The notes: generated from the sequence alone by a model not told the origin. Counted from the first letter of the stretch, positions 45,189 to 54,552 are shown. The stretch: 64,000 nt of DNA from Fibrobacter sp. UWT2 (GCF_900142545.1 NZ_FRBF01000006.1:145547-209546); one strand, 5' to 3'. A program made the numbers and translations.

Positions 45189-46467
45189 CGCTGCCGTCCT
45201 TAAATCTTGTGGTTAGCGTATCGCCAGACTTTAACTGATTTTTATTACGAACAAACTTTCCGTCGGCGTCAAGTGTAAGCGTGTAGCCTTTCGAAAGGGT
45301 TGTTTCGGGGTCGGCGTTCTTGACGCGAAGTTCCATCAGGCTGAATTTTGATTTTTCCAAGTCCAGAATTTTTCGGGAACCCTGGTGCAAACCTTCGGTG
45401 TCGCGGGCGATGCGATCCTGTTCGCCTCTAAAGACGAACTGCAAGTCCTTTTGCATGTTGCTCTTGTAGAGCGAAAGCTTCATGGCTTCTTTTTGAATCA
45501 GGCCGTTTACCTTTTGTTGCAAGCGGTTGCCGGTGTTAGAAAGATCCTGCTTGTAGCTGTGGATAACTTCTTTTGTCTGTAAAGCAATCCCTTGCGCCAT
45601 GGCAAGCATCTTGTTCCAACTATCAGTAACGCGGTCAATCAAGCGCTTGGCGGTATCGGTGGGCGTGATGCAGGATTGGTATGCGACTTCGTCCAGCAGG
45701 CTGCGGTCAATCTCGTGTCCGATTCCCGTGAATACAGGCAGCGGGTAGTTAGCAACGGCGCGGCACAAGGCTTCGCTGTCGAAAAAGTTCAAGTCGGTTT
45801 TGCTTCCGCCACCGCGAATAATGCAAACCACGTCAAGTTCCGGGTCTTTTGCGAGTTCTTCGAGGGCGGCAAGAACAGTCGGCTCGGTGTCGGCTCCCTG
45901 CATCTTGGCGTAAGCTGTTTTTACCTTGAAGTTAAAAGGCGATTCGGCGAGCTTGGTGGTAAAATCCTTGTAGGCGGCAGTGCCTTCACCGGTAATCAAA
46001 CCCACACGAACGGGAACGTCGGCAAGTGTCAAAGCCTTGTTCTTTTCAAGCAAGCCCTCAAGTGCGAGCCTCTTTAAGATGGCGCTCTTCGTGAGAGCCA
46101 ATTCGCCAAGCGTGTAAACAGGGTCAATGTCTAGAATCTGGGCCTGCAGCTTGCCGTAGGGCACGTACAGGTCGGCCTTAATCAAAAAGCTGACCTTGAG
46201 CTGTTCCTTGAGTGTAAAGGGCTGCGGGTAGTTTTCAACCTTGGCTCGAATGGCTGCGAATTTTGCCGCAAAACAATACAGTGGCACGGTAGCCAGCGGG
46301 TTCACGTTCCCTTCTTCGAAGTCCGCAATACTCAGGTAAACGACTCTCGATTTCTCGTTAATCTGAGTAATCACGCCACGCACCCAAACGGCAGGGGTCG
46401 ATTCCACCTTCTGCTTCAGGGCTTTCATGTATTGCGTAACGGTGTAGGACTTGTTTTCGCTTTCCAT
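45169..46467 (-). CDS. xseA: Exodeoxyribonuclease VII large subunit
   Basis: 432 residues. The N-terminal OB-fold (VWVRGVITQINEKSRVVYLSIAD) and the nuclease core are clear: VRVGLITGEGTAAYKDF, VVCIIRGGGSKTDLNFFDSEALCRAV, FTGIGHEIDRSLLDEVAYQSCITPTDTAKRLID. A coiled-coil region (~270-370) and the closing PETTLSKGYTLTLDADG follow. The enzyme degrades single-stranded DNA with the small subunit XseB, whose gene is not in the window. A TATAAT hexamer on the minus strand ends seven bases before the ATG and overlaps the promoter of the divergent antitoxin-like gene. Confidence 0.93.
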   Translation of the reverse strand: MESENKSYTVTQYMKALKQKVESTPAVWVRGVITQINEKSRVVYLSIADFEEGNVNPLATVPLYCFAAKFAAIRAKVENYPQPFTLKEQLKVSFLIKADLYVPYGKLQAQILDIDPVYTLGELALTKSAILKRLALEGLLEKNKALTLADVPVRVGLITGEGTAAYKDFTTKLAESPFNFKVKTAYAKMQGADTEPTVLAALEELAKDPELDVVCIIRGGGSKTDLNFFDSEALCRAVANYPLPVFTGIGHEIDRSLLDEVAYQSCITPTDTAKRLIDRVTDSWNKMLAMAQGIALQTKEVIHSYKQDLSNTGNRLQQKVNGLIQKEAMKLSLYKSNMQKDLQFVFRGEQDRIARDTEGLHQGSRKILDLEKSKFSLMELRVKNADPETTLSKGYTLTLDADGKFVRNKNQLKSGDTLTTRFKDGSVISVVK

Positions 46468-46474
46468 GCCGGTA

Positions 46475-46482
46475 ATTATACT
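46475..46482. promoter_or_regulatory. Overlapping divergent -10 elements of xseA and the Phd-like gene
   Basis: The minus strand reads TATAAT (46480-46475) before xseA; the plus strand reads TATACT (46477-46482) before the ATG at 46494. Only one polymerase could occupy the site at a time. Confidence 0.45.
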
Positions 46483-46493
46483 ATTTTTGAAGC

Positions 46494-46694
46494 ATGTCTA
46501 AAGTTGTTTCAGCCATGGAAGTCCGCCAGAATTTTGGCTCGATGTTGAACCAGGTCTCCCTCAAGGACGAAGAAATCGTCATCGAGAGAGCGGGCAAGCC
46601 CTTAGCACGCCTCGTGAGCGTGAACGCTCCGACGGCAGGGCTTTTAGACTTTCGTGATATCAGCAAGCTTCCCAATCATATTTGGGAAGACTAA
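46494..46694 (+). CDS. Phd/YefM-type antitoxin-like protein without a toxin
   Basis: 66 residues. The sequence VVSAMEVRQNFGSMLNQVSLKDEEIVIERAGKPLARLVSV has the Phd/YefM DNA-binding fold that represses its own promoter. In a complete module a Doc, YoeB or VapC/PIN toxin gene would follow; here the next gene converges and begins at the very next base, so no toxin is present. It may be an orphan antitoxin or a stand-alone regulator. It is expressed divergently from xseA, with overlapping -10-like elements. Confidence 0.8.
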   Translation: MSKVVSAMEVRQNFGSMLNQVSLKDEEIVIERAGKPLARLVSVNAPTAGLLDFRDISKLPNHIWED

Positions 46695-48413
46695 TTATTC
46701 TGCATTAGCAATAATCGAAACCTTCAGCGTGTCGCGCTTAGCGGGGTCGGCAACGCTCTGGGCAATCAATTCTGCCGTTTTGCCAATGCCGCTTTCCAGG
46801 GCGATTAAGTAATTGGACGAAATCTTCTGTTCGTTCTTGCAGTTTTCTTCTTCGTAGCGGCTGCTGTTATTCAGGTAGTTCAGGGATTCGCAGGTGACGA
46901 ACCATTCAATGTCAGAACCGATGATCTTCCAACCGGTGTTAGAATGGGGTGCCATTTGGAAGACGAAGTCCTTGAATCGGAGGGTGTCTCCTGCGACGAA
47001 AATCTGTTCGTCGATGACTTCGTCTTTTTCGGAATCGTAGAACTGCATGGTCTTTAAAAGGCCCGGCTGTTGCACCATGGTAAAGAGCTGCAACACGTAA
47101 CGCAGACTGTCAGGAATGCCTTGGTCCAGCGGGTCTGAATTCAAACGCAGGTAATGCAAGTAGTACGGGCCTTCAGACCAGTCATCGCCAATCTTGAAAC
47201 TACCTCCGTTAACACTGCTGACCTGTACTTTCGACTTTTTATTTTTGTCCAAAATTTCAATAGATACATTCTGGAAGTTTTCGTCGTTGTAGTTCTGAAT
47301 CCAGTGACGAACCATGACGGAATCGCCCTTCTTGTAGTCGCCGATCCATACGAATTGTTCCTGACGAAGATTGTACTTGTACTGGCCGATGTCGTCTTTG
47401 GACCGGGTGCGAACATAGGCTTCGCCGGGGAAGTTAATCGAGTCGGGCATAGAGAAGTATTCGCCCTGTTCCAGTTTGCGAGCCTTGGTCACGGCTTCGA
47501 ATGTGGCGAAGGGGCCAGTCCAAATGCTGGAGAAACTTTCGGGCTTGATCTTGATGGACCAATTTACGGAGTCGTTGGGCACAAGCATCGTGTCCAGGTT
47601 CGTCTTCGAAGATCCCAGTTCCTTGTCTCCATCAATGAGCTTGTAGAGAATAATGTTTTCGCCTTCGGTTGTAAGGTTCACGCTGTAGCCTTCGTTAGCC
47701 GAGAAAGCAATGGACACTTCGTCGGGAGCATTGTCAATCAGCATAATGCCTCGCAAGGTGTCGGTCATTTTCATGGAGACCTTTTCGTCTTCGCCAATGT
47801 ACTTGTAATAGGCGGAGTCTACGAGAACCTTGAGTTTCAGGCTAGATTCGTCCTTGAATTTGCCTTCGATTTCCAAGTAGTAATGGTTGTCGTTGAATGT
47901 CACGAAGGTGTTGGAATCCCTGAAGGTGGCGCTGGTGTCTGCGCCATAGCTCGGAATTAATGCGTTTCTGTAAATGGAGTCTTTTCTCGAGGCGTCCTTA
48001 GGGGCGGCCTTGGTTGCCTGTAGGTATTCGCCCAGCTCGTTCTTGATAAAGATCTGATCATCCTTGATGTTAGAGGTACTTGCGAATACCTTGATGCGGC
48101 TGCCCTTGGGGAAGTTGCCTAAGTACATCGGCAAGTTCGTGGCGTTACTATCGAGGTAGATTTCGCTTTCGTCCATTTTGGAACTGTCGCCCTTGAACAG
48201 CTCCACGTAAATGCGGAGCGTATCGCCCAACTTGACAGTGTCTTTGTAGTCAATATCGGCGCGAGTGCTTAAAGAGCTGCTAGACCTAAAGGAGGGAACC
48301 GAAGAACTGGACTCTTCGTCTGAAGCCGAAGAACTGGAGTCGTCGCCGCAAGCCGTAATGGCGACGGTCATGAACAATGCTGCACTAAAGCTTAAAAGTT
48401 TCTTGAACTGCAT
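46695..48413 (-). CDS. Hypothetical lipoprotein with serine-rich spacer
   Basis: 572 residues. Lipoprotein signal MQFKKLLSFSAALFMTVAITAC is followed by GDD and a serine-rich spacer (SSSSASDEESSSS), as in Fibrobacter envelope proteins. The rest is beta-rich and likely several immunoglobulin-like domains (LGDTLRIYVELFKGD, GDKELGSSKTNLDTMLVP, KGDSVMVRHWIQNYNDENFQNV, YVLQLFTMVQQPG). No catalytic motif is recognised. It starts nine bases after the stop of the beta-helix enzyme upstream, so the two are probably co-transcribed and may act together at the surface. Confidence 0.6.
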   Translation of the reverse strand: MQFKKLLSFSAALFMTVAITACGDDSSSSASDEESSSSVPSFRSSSSLSTRADIDYKDTVKLGDTLRIYVELFKGDSSKMDESEIYLDSNATNLPMYLGNFPKGSRIKVFASTSNIKDDQIFIKNELGEYLQATKAAPKDASRKDSIYRNALIPSYGADTSATFRDSNTFVTFNDNHYYLEIEGKFKDESSLKLKVLVDSAYYKYIGEDEKVSMKMTDTLRGIMLIDNAPDEVSIAFSANEGYSVNLTTEGENIILYKLIDGDKELGSSKTNLDTMLVPNDSVNWSIKIKPESFSSIWTGPFATFEAVTKARKLEQGEYFSMPDSINFPGEAYVRTRSKDDIGQYKYNLRQEQFVWIGDYKKGDSVMVRHWIQNYNDENFQNVSIEILDKNKKSKVQVSSVNGGSFKIGDDWSEGPYYLHYLRLNSDPLDQGIPDSLRYVLQLFTMVQQPGLLKTMQFYDSEKDEVIDEQIFVAGDTLRFKDFVFQMAPHSNTGWKIIGSDIEWFVTCESLNYLNNSSRYEEENCKNEQKISSNYLIALESGIGKTAELIAQSVADPAKRDTLKVSIIANAE

Positions 48414-48422
48414 GGGGTTCTC

Positions 48423-51400
48423 CTAGTTCAGGATATAGAATTGCTGCTCGGCGGTGAATGCTTCGCCAATCACGCGCAAAATGTACTTGCCGGTGGGGAA
48501 TGCCATCGCCTTGAATTTAAAGTGAGTTTTCTTTTCGCCGGCGAGATCGCGGGCGGCAACCGTGAGCATACGCTTTCCGAATTCGTTGACGATTTCAATC
48601 TGCACAAATTGCGGGTAACCGACCGTCAGGTCAAAGTCGCATTCCAGGTTGTAAATGTCAATGTTCACCTTAGTCAGCGTATAACCGCCGTCCATAGCTT
48701 CGCCGCCCACAGAACGGGAGTTGTCGAAGTAACCGACATAAAGCGAAGGTGCAAGGTCCCTGCCGGCGGCCGCGCTGTAGAGTACGGTTTCGCCGGGTTC
48801 CACTGCGGTAAGAATGAGGGTGTAAAGCTGCGAGGGGTGCTTGCGCTTGAAGAATTCGGTAAGTGTTGGCGTACGCAGGAATGCGCCGAGAGGTGCCTTC
48901 GGGTTAATGGTAATAATGCCTAAGAAGTCTGCGTACTTGGTGTCAACGCCGCCACCGGAATTCTTGCGGATGTTGAACTGGCCGCCGGCTTGCGGAATGT
49001 TGGCCGGAGCGTTTTCCCAGGTGAGTTCGTATGGAGCCCAGTCGACACCGAGCTTCTGGTCGCCAAAGTTCATTTCCTTGTTGGTTTCCTTAAGACCGAA
49101 GATGTTCAACTGGATGGGCTTCTTGATAGAATCCTTGTTGAATTCGAGCTTAAGGGCCGCATCGAATAGCGGACCCGGCAATGCGGACAAGTCGTATCGC
49201 AGGTAAATCTTTCCGGCATTTCCGGTGGTTACATTGGCAACGCGCAGGTCGGGGTCGGAGTTGTGAGGACTGAAGTTGTCGAATTCAGAAATCCAGGTGG
49301 CCGCACCCTTGCCGCTAGGCATGCCGTCTCCGGTATTGTCGATCGTGGTGTAGTGCTTGTCGAATACATAAACCTTACCGGTGTCCGAACCTGTCTGGTA
49401 TCCGTCGTCGGCGGTAAAGATGATGTTGTAACGTCCACTTGCGGTAAAGGAGACGTCGGTTTCGTAAGCCATGCTGTCCGAGAAAGCCACCTTGCCCGGG
49501 CCAAGTCCCTTCTTCCAACGTACGGGGTCTTCGCAAAGGCCGTCACCACGACCGTCGTCCACAACGGAACCCTTGATCTTGAGCAGATTGGGCTGCACCA
49601 ACACCAGTTCGTGAGGAATCGATGCCTTCGGCTTTTCGTTAGCGCCAAGCCTGGGGGCGTATCCGGTAAACAGCGGAATCAACACGCCGCCGTTAGGAGT
49701 GTGTTTCAGGTCTTTACCATAGAGCGACTTGATGGCAGAAGCCTTTCTCGATTCTTCCACAATGGTGGGGTAGGCGTTGCCGCGGGTCAATGTTTCGCGC
49801 AAGCCGGAAATAGAAAGAGACGAATTGTCGTTAATGAACATGGGGCGGTCTTTCGCCTTGTCACTAGCAACGATTTCAACACCGATGAGTTCGGCGTGTG
49901 CCTTGTTGAAGTTCTGAATAATGGTATTGCCCTTCTTGGCTGTCAAACCAAGAATCCAGACGGAACCGCCATTGTTTGTAATCTTCGGACCCTTGGTGTC
50001 GCCAATCAAGGCCACCTGGCGGCCCCATACCTTCTGGTAGTTCAACTGAATTGTGCCGAGGGTAACGTCTTCTAGGTAAATTTCTCCGCCGCCGATTTCG
50101 TCGGTTTCAAGAGAGCGAACCATCATGTTCTTCAACAGCAGGTTGCGCTTTGCTTTCATGATGATGCCGCTACCGAACTCGGAGAAGCGTTCAATCGTCA
50201 GTTCGTTGAATGCGCCTGCTTCAATAATGAACTTGCCTTTGCCGTCAATACGGCCTTCGATACCGATAATCTGACGAACGCGGTTGCGAATGTAAATGTC
50301 GCGGTTGATGGTCCAGCGGCCTCCGGGCGGGAAGTAGATGGTTTCTGCACCGTCGTCAATCGCTTCCTGAATGGCCTTGGAGTCGTCTGAGCCCGTATTA
50401 GATTTTCCACCGTAGTCGCCGGCAACCGTAATCCAGTTGTCTGCCTTCTGTTCGGGGAAAGAAGGCGTTTCTGCAACGGCTAGGCGCATGGACTGTTTGG
50501 GACTGTGGCAAAGTTGCGGAGTTTCCTGCGTGGCGAATTCAATGATTTCGCCCTGGATCATTTCTTCGTTGTATCCCTTCTTTTTAGACTGGATCATTGT
50601 CTTGTAGCGGGATACCTTCATGGAACGAATAAACATGTGGCTTTCGTTTTCGATTGCCGTGGGTGCTTTGACCTTCTTGTTTTCGTTGTCAAATTCCAGT
50701 AAGCCGTCCAGTAAACTCATCATGGCAGATTCACCATGGTTATACACGGCTGGTACGTGCCCTTTAAAGCGGAGGGCGCGAATGGCCAAGTTCATATTGT
50801 CGTTTTCGACACCGTACTTTCTTTGGCCGCCCATGGTCACGTGTTCCAGGGTGGCTGTTCCCGTTTCGCCTTTGGCGTAAATACCGATGTTAAAGCCGCG
50901 GATTTCGGTGTTCTTGATCAAGAGGGGGCCAATGCCCTCGGTAAAGCCCAAGTCAATGCCGTACACGCCGGAGGTATCGCCGGAATAAATCTTCACGTTG
51001 TGAATGGTACCCTGGTTTCCGGCGTTGAACTGAATGCCGATGGCGCCGGGGTTTCCCTTACCGGTACGAATCGTTACGTCACGAACGGCGTTTCTGTACT
51101 TGGGACCGGGGCCTTCGCCTGTAAAAATAAGGGCTTTCGGAAATTCGGGGTTGTCAAAGCCGTAGGTATTGTCTGCAAGCTGGATGATCGTTCCGCCCAT
51201 GCTCTGGCCTTGCAAAATAGTGCGGCGGCTAGAGGATTCCTGTTTTTTGGTGGTAGGCCAAGTCAGCTGATCGGTAATCTTATAGATGCCATGGGGCAAA
51301 TAGATGATAAAGTCCCCATCGGGGTGGTCGTTCAATGCCCTCTGAATGGCTTCGGTGTCGTCGGTCTTGCCGTCGCCCTTGGCGTAATAGGGGTCTTTTG

Positions 51401-51494
51401 TGACATTAACAATCGCAGAGCCCATGGGGAATTCCACCTGGGCAAATACAGATACCGCAAAAAAGACAACAAAATAAAATAGGGTCCTATACAT
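48423..51494 (-). CDS. Secreted pectate-lyase-superfamily (GH55-like) beta-helix enzyme
   Basis: 1,023 residues. A signal peptide (MYRTLFYFVVFFAVSVFAQ) precedes two right-handed beta-helix domains of the Pectate_lyase_3 type: ~25-320 (YAKGDGKTDDTEAIQRALND) and ~345-600 (GSDDSKAIQEAIDDGAETIYFPPG). Two such helices in tandem resemble GH55 beta-1,3-glucanases, but the substrate is uncertain. A middle section (~640-720) looks like a polycystic-kidney/immunoglobulin-like fold, and ~740-900 resembles a DNRLRE module (KIYLRYDLSALPG ... WAPYELTWENAP). The C terminus (VQIEIVNEFGKRMLTVA ... PTGKYILRVIG) is the tail type seen in the other secreted proteins here. The lipoprotein gene follows nine bases on. 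Confidence 0.75.
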   Translation of the reverse strand: MYRTLFYFVVFFAVSVFAQVEFPMGSAIVNVTKDPYYAKGDGKTDDTEAIQRALNDHPDGDFIIYLPHGIYKITDQLTWPTTKKQESSSRRTILQGQSMGGTIIQLADNTYGFDNPEFPKALIFTGEGPGPKYRNAVRDVTIRTGKGNPGAIGIQFNAGNQGTIHNVKIYSGDTSGVYGIDLGFTEGIGPLLIKNTEIRGFNIGIYAKGETGTATLEHVTMGGQRKYGVENDNMNLAIRALRFKGHVPAVYNHGESAMMSLLDGLLEFDNENKKVKAPTAIENESHMFIRSMKVSRYKTMIQSKKKGYNEEMIQGEIIEFATQETPQLCHSPKQSMRLAVAETPSFPEQKADNWITVAGDYGGKSNTGSDDSKAIQEAIDDGAETIYFPPGGRWTINRDIYIRNRVRQIIGIEGRIDGKGKFIIEAGAFNELTIERFSEFGSGIIMKAKRNLLLKNMMVRSLETDEIGGGEIYLEDVTLGTIQLNYQKVWGRQVALIGDTKGPKITNNGGSVWILGLTAKKGNTIIQNFNKAHAELIGVEIVASDKAKDRPMFINDNSSLSISGLRETLTRGNAYPTIVEESRKASAIKSLYGKDLKHTPNGGVLIPLFTGYAPRLGANEKPKASIPHELVLVQPNLLKIKGSVVDDGRGDGLCEDPVRWKKGLGPGKVAFSDSMAYETDVSFTASGRYNIIFTADDGYQTGSDTGKVYVFDKHYTTIDNTGDGMPSGKGAATWISEFDNFSPHNSDPDLRVANVTTGNAGKIYLRYDLSALPGPLFDAALKLEFNKDSIKKPIQLNIFGLKETNKEMNFGDQKLGVDWAPYELTWENAPANIPQAGGQFNIRKNSGGGVDTKYADFLGIITINPKAPLGAFLRTPTLTEFFKRKHPSQLYTLILTAVEPGETVLYSAAAGRDLAPSLYVGYFDNSRSVGGEAMDGGYTLTKVNIDIYNLECDFDLTVGYPQFVQIEIVNEFGKRMLTVAARDLAGEKKTHFKFKAMAFPTGKYILRVIGEAFTAEQQFYILN

Positions 51495-51573
51495 ACTAAC
51501 CTCAATTGTAAATATATGTAAAAAAAAGACGAGGTCAATAGGCTCTAGTTTATTTTAGGCGGCTTAGCCGTAT

Positions 51574-52299
51574 TTATTTCTCACATTTTTCGTACACAAA
51601 GGGGTTATGGTCGCCTTGAACCTTAAAAATGCGGCGGTCCCGTTCGCATTCTTTGTCTGTAACGGGGTACATTTTGTCCCAAGCCTCAAATAGTTTGCGG
51701 TCTTGTTTGGACAAATTAACACCGTAAGTCTTTTCCATGTAGAGACTTGCTCGGGCGATGATTCCGCGGGCTTCTTCTCGAGGTTGAGCCTTCTTAAGTT
51801 TAAAGTCCACGATCGTCTTGCAATTGCCATACATGGGCTCGGGATTGTTGGTCCACTGGCTGTACATAAAGTTATTGCGGTCCCCGTTGACCTCGCCAAT
51901 GGCGGGGTACAGGTTGTGCATGTCACCTTCCATGATCTTGAACGTGGTGTCGTTGGCGCTGCAGTTCTTGCGGCCACCCTCACGCCAGCAGGGGAGGTGC
52001 TGACCCATGTTGTGGGCGGTCACCATATGCTCCCATTCAATGCGTTCGGCGCGTTTGAAGCTTTTGCGGTTCGGGTTTTCGCGGGGTTTAAAATCGCAAC
52101 TGGAAAAATCCACGTTCTTCTTGTCGTCGTATCGGCAGCCGCAGTAGAGCGTTTCTTGTAATTCGCCGTAATACACCCGCTTCAGTTGCTTGCTGGCGTC
52201 GCGGTAGTTGTAATGCTTCGGTGCCGCCGTCGGATCAACTCGAGACCAAGCAATAGCGATAAAAACCGCCATAAGCAGTATAATTCCAAAACTTTTCAT
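51574..52299 (-). CDS. endA: Endonuclease I (EndA family)
   Basis: 241 residues. A signal peptide (IILLMAVFIAIAWSRV) gives export. The nuclease core has AERIEWEHMVTAHNMG with the key Glu-His, then EGDMHNLYPAIGEVNGDRNNFMY, the DNA-binding and metal site of periplasmic endonuclease I, and GIIARASLYM. Six cysteines (GCRY, SSCDF, LPCW, KNCSA and GNC) could form disulfides as in EndA. It degrades double-stranded DNA in the periplasm or outside. It stands alone. Confidence 0.92.
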   Translation of the reverse strand: MKSFGIILLMAVFIAIAWSRVDPTAAPKHYNYRDASKQLKRVYYGELQETLYCGCRYDDKKNVDFSSCDFKPRENPNRKSFKRAERIEWEHMVTAHNMGQHLPCWREGGRKNCSANDTTFKIMEGDMHNLYPAIGEVNGDRNNFMYSQWTNNPEPMYGNCKTIVDFKLKKAQPREEARGIIARASLYMEKTYGVNLSKQDRKLFEAWDKMYPVTDKECERDRRIFKVQGDHNPFVYEKCEK

Positions 52300-52331
52300 A
52301 TAAAAACCACCTTGTAATATAACATAATTTC

Positions 52332-52359
52332 TCTCGTCTTTCGTCTCTCGTCTCTCGTC
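52332..52359 (-). repeat. Four-unit heptamer array (GACGARA type)
   Basis: On the minus strand: GACGAGA, GACGAGA, GACGAAA, GACGAGA, 28 bases. It sits between the divergent endA and folC starts, directly before the folC -10-like element. Confidence 0.85.
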
Positions 52360-52366
52360 TATTATC

Positions 52367-52378
52367 TAAATTTGGCGC
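52367..52378 (+). promoter_or_regulatory. -10-like TAAATT before folC
   Basis: In CTAAATTTGGCGCATG the hexamer (52367-52372) ends six bases before the ATG, as at dnaG. No ribosome site is seen. Confidence 0.4.
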
Positions 52379-53674
52379 ATGCAATCGCTCGGTATGGATT
52401 ATTTGAATTCTCGGCTCATGTTCGGCATGGTGCCGGGGCTTGAATCGACACGGAAACTCTGCAACGCTCTCGGGAATCCTGAACGCTCATTCAAGACCAT
52501 CCATATCGTCGGCACGAACGGCAAGGGCTCAACGAGCTATTACCTTGCTGGCGTTTTGCAGGCACATGGTTTCAAAACGGGACTTTTCACGAGTCCGCAC
52601 CTGGTGAGCCTTCGCGAACGTATCCGTGTCAATGATATGCCCATTGATGATGCTGATCTGGATCGCTTGCTTCTTCAGGTGAAAGATGCTGCCGAGCGTG
52701 TCCAGGTGGAACCGACTTTCTTTGAAGTCCTGACTTTGGTGTCTTTCCTCTATTACGCCGAACAGGGTGTCGATGTGGTCGCTATGGAAGCGGGCATGGG
52801 CGGTCGCCTGGACAGTACGGCGGTTGCCTGCGGTAATATCGTGGTCCTCACAAGCATCGGCCTGGAACATACCGAAGTCCTGGGACCGACAGAAAGTGCC
52901 ATTCTCAAAGAAAAAATGGCGATTGTAGATGCGGATCGTCGCCGAAACAAGACTTTCGTGGTTGGTGGCCTTTCCGAAGAATTGCTTGCAGAAGCCCGTG
53001 CTTATGCAAGTGAACTCGGTGCTGAATGCCTCGTTCCCGAAATTCGGACTGACATCAGACTCCCGAATTTGGGTCGCCATTACATAGAAAACGCGAGCCT
53101 TTCCCTGACAGCCGCAGAACGCTTTATTCAGGGCAGCGATCGTCCTTATGACGAAGCTTTGGCCCTCAAGACTCTTGAAACCCGCTCCTGGGCAGGGCGC
53201 ATGCAGCAATTGACCGATAAAAATGGGGTAGTCCGCTACATCTTGGATGGGGCTCATAATTCCCATGCGGTGCGCCGCTTGGTCGAAACGCTCGCTCAGT
53301 ATTATCCGGGAGTCCAGTTCCATTGTGTATTCGGTGCCCTCAAGGATAAAGATGTGGGTGAAATGCTCAAGTTGATGTCTCCTTTTGTGAGCCACTGGCA
53401 TATCACCAAGACTCCCTACCCGCGTTTCCGTGAATTGGACGATTTGCGCTTGGAACTTTCGAACTTAGGATTGAAAGTCGCAAGCGAAGGCGAACTCAGT
53501 CGCGAATTTTTGGATCAGGTCGCTGCCACCGCTTTTGCAGAAAATGAAAAGATTCCTGTTCTTGTAACGGGAAGCTTGTATATGATCGGTGAAACGGTGC
53601 AGGTTCTCAAGGACGATTTTGACGGTTTAGCGTTTTTCCGTGGGCTAGAACCCTCGACTAATGAACACCGCTAA
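52379..53674 (+). CDS. folC: Folylpolyglutamate synthase / dihydrofolate synthase
   Basis: 431 residues. FolC adds glutamate to dihydropteroate and folates. The Mur-ligase-type P-loop is IVGTNGKGST (44-52), and the family segments TGLFTSPHLVSLRERI, VVAMEAGMGGRLDSTAV, LTSIGLEHTEVLGPT, LDGAHNSHAVRRLVETL and VFGALKDKD are all present. The TSPHL and DGAHN motifs identify FolC. No other folate genes are adjacent; the V-ATPase operon follows after 269 bases. Confidence 0.95.
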   Translation: MQSLGMDYLNSRLMFGMVPGLESTRKLCNALGNPERSFKTIHIVGTNGKGSTSYYLAGVLQAHGFKTGLFTSPHLVSLRERIRVNDMPIDDADLDRLLLQVKDAAERVQVEPTFFEVLTLVSFLYYAEQGVDVVAMEAGMGGRLDSTAVACGNIVVLTSIGLEHTEVLGPTESAILKEKMAIVDADRRRNKTFVVGGLSEELLAEARAYASELGAECLVPEIRTDIRLPNLGRHYIENASLSLTAAERFIQGSDRPYDEALALKTLETRSWAGRMQQLTDKNGVVRYILDGAHNSHAVRRLVETLAQYYPGVQFHCVFGALKDKDVGEMLKLMSPFVSHWHITKTPYPRFRELDDLRLELSNLGLKVASEGELSREFLDQVAATAFAENEKIPVLVTGSLYMIGETVQVLKDDFDGLAFFRGLEPSTNEHR

Positions 53675-53943
53675 TTTTGCGTAGAAAACAAATTCTGTAA
53701 ATCGTTTTGGCTCCAAAACATATCTTGTAAATCCAAAAGTTTTTCTTGTAAACTTTAATTTTCGTGTTTTTTGCGTATTTATCGCCAAAAACGTGGATTT
53801 TATCCATTATTTCAAAAAATTTGCCGTTTTTTTCGTCTTTTTGCCCAAATTACTTGTATATTAGTATCAAAATTTTCCCAAAAGGCTCTTTTGGTGCATT
53901 TTTTGCTATTAGGAGACTTTGGAAACGTCATTGGAGATGATAT
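53675..53943 (+). promoter_or_regulatory. Long regulatory region of the V-ATPase operon
   Basis: No gene is seen here. Near-identical motifs TTCTGTAAAT (53693), TCTTGTAAAT (53723) and TCTTGTAAAC (53744) lie 30 and 21 bases apart, about three and two helical turns. A -10-like TATATT is at 53857-53862. A hairpin CCAAAAG-gct-CTTTTGG (53878-53894) followed by six T after TGCA lies in the predicted leader, and GGAG precedes the start of subunit E. Confidence 0.45.
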
Positions 53944-54546
53944 ATGGCAGAAGACTTGCAATACCTTATGGAACGCATCCAGAAAGATGCTGTCGATAAA
54001 GCAGAAACCGAGGCTGCGGCAATTATCGCCCGCGCCAAGGACAAAGCGGCAGAAATCGTGAAGGCGGCTGAAGCCGAAGCGAGCGCCAAGCTCGAAAAGG
54101 CTGACAAGGACGCCGAAGCGTTTACGGAACGCAGCGAACGCACTCTGGAACAGTCTGCCCGCGACCTCCTGCTTTCGGTAGGCAAGAACCTTGAAAAGAT
54201 GATTATGGATTTGCTGAACCTCCAGGTGGAAAAGTCCCTGGATGAATCCACCGTGAAGCAGATGCTTTTGACCCTTGCTAAGAACTATTCTTCTGACATC
54301 GAAGTGGACTTCTCCGATGCCGATGCTCGCAAGCTCAGCTCCTTTGTGATGGGCGAATTTGCCAAGCAGCTTTCCGCCGGCGTTAAGGTCGAAAGCGACA
54401 AGGGCGTCAAGTTCGGCTTCCGCGTCAAGCTCGATGGCGGACACGTTACCCATGAATTTACTGAGGCTGCTATGGCCGACGCTCTTTCGGCCCTCCTCCG
54501 TCCGCAACTTTCTCGCGTAGTCAACGCAGCAGCTCAGGCGAAGTAG
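53944..54546 (+). CDS. atpE: V-type ATP synthase subunit E
   Basis: 200 residues. The first ~110 are almost pure helix rich in Ala, Glu and Lys (DKAETEAAAIIARAKDKAAE, ASAKLEKADKDAEAF), the peripheral-stalk coiled coil; the last ~90 form the globular end that contacts the catalytic head. This and its place at the head of the operon identify subunit E, which with a G/H-type subunit forms the stator. It comes first in E-DUF2764-A-B-D-I-K-K; no gene for a stator partner is seen. Confidence 0.85.
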   Translation: MAEDLQYLMERIQKDAVDKAETEAAAIIARAKDKAAEIVKAAEAEASAKLEKADKDAEAFTERSERTLEQSARDLLLSVGKNLEKMIMDLLNLQVEKSLDESTVKQMLLTLAKNYSSDIEVDFSDADARKLSSFVMGEFAKQLSAGVKVESDKGVKFGFRVKLDGGHVTHEFTEAAMADALSALLRPQLSRVVNAAAQAK

Positions 54547-54552
54547 GAAACG

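Noticed and set aside
46494..46694. Complete toxin-antitoxin module
   Set aside because: No toxin gene follows; the next gene converges and ends at the adjacent base.
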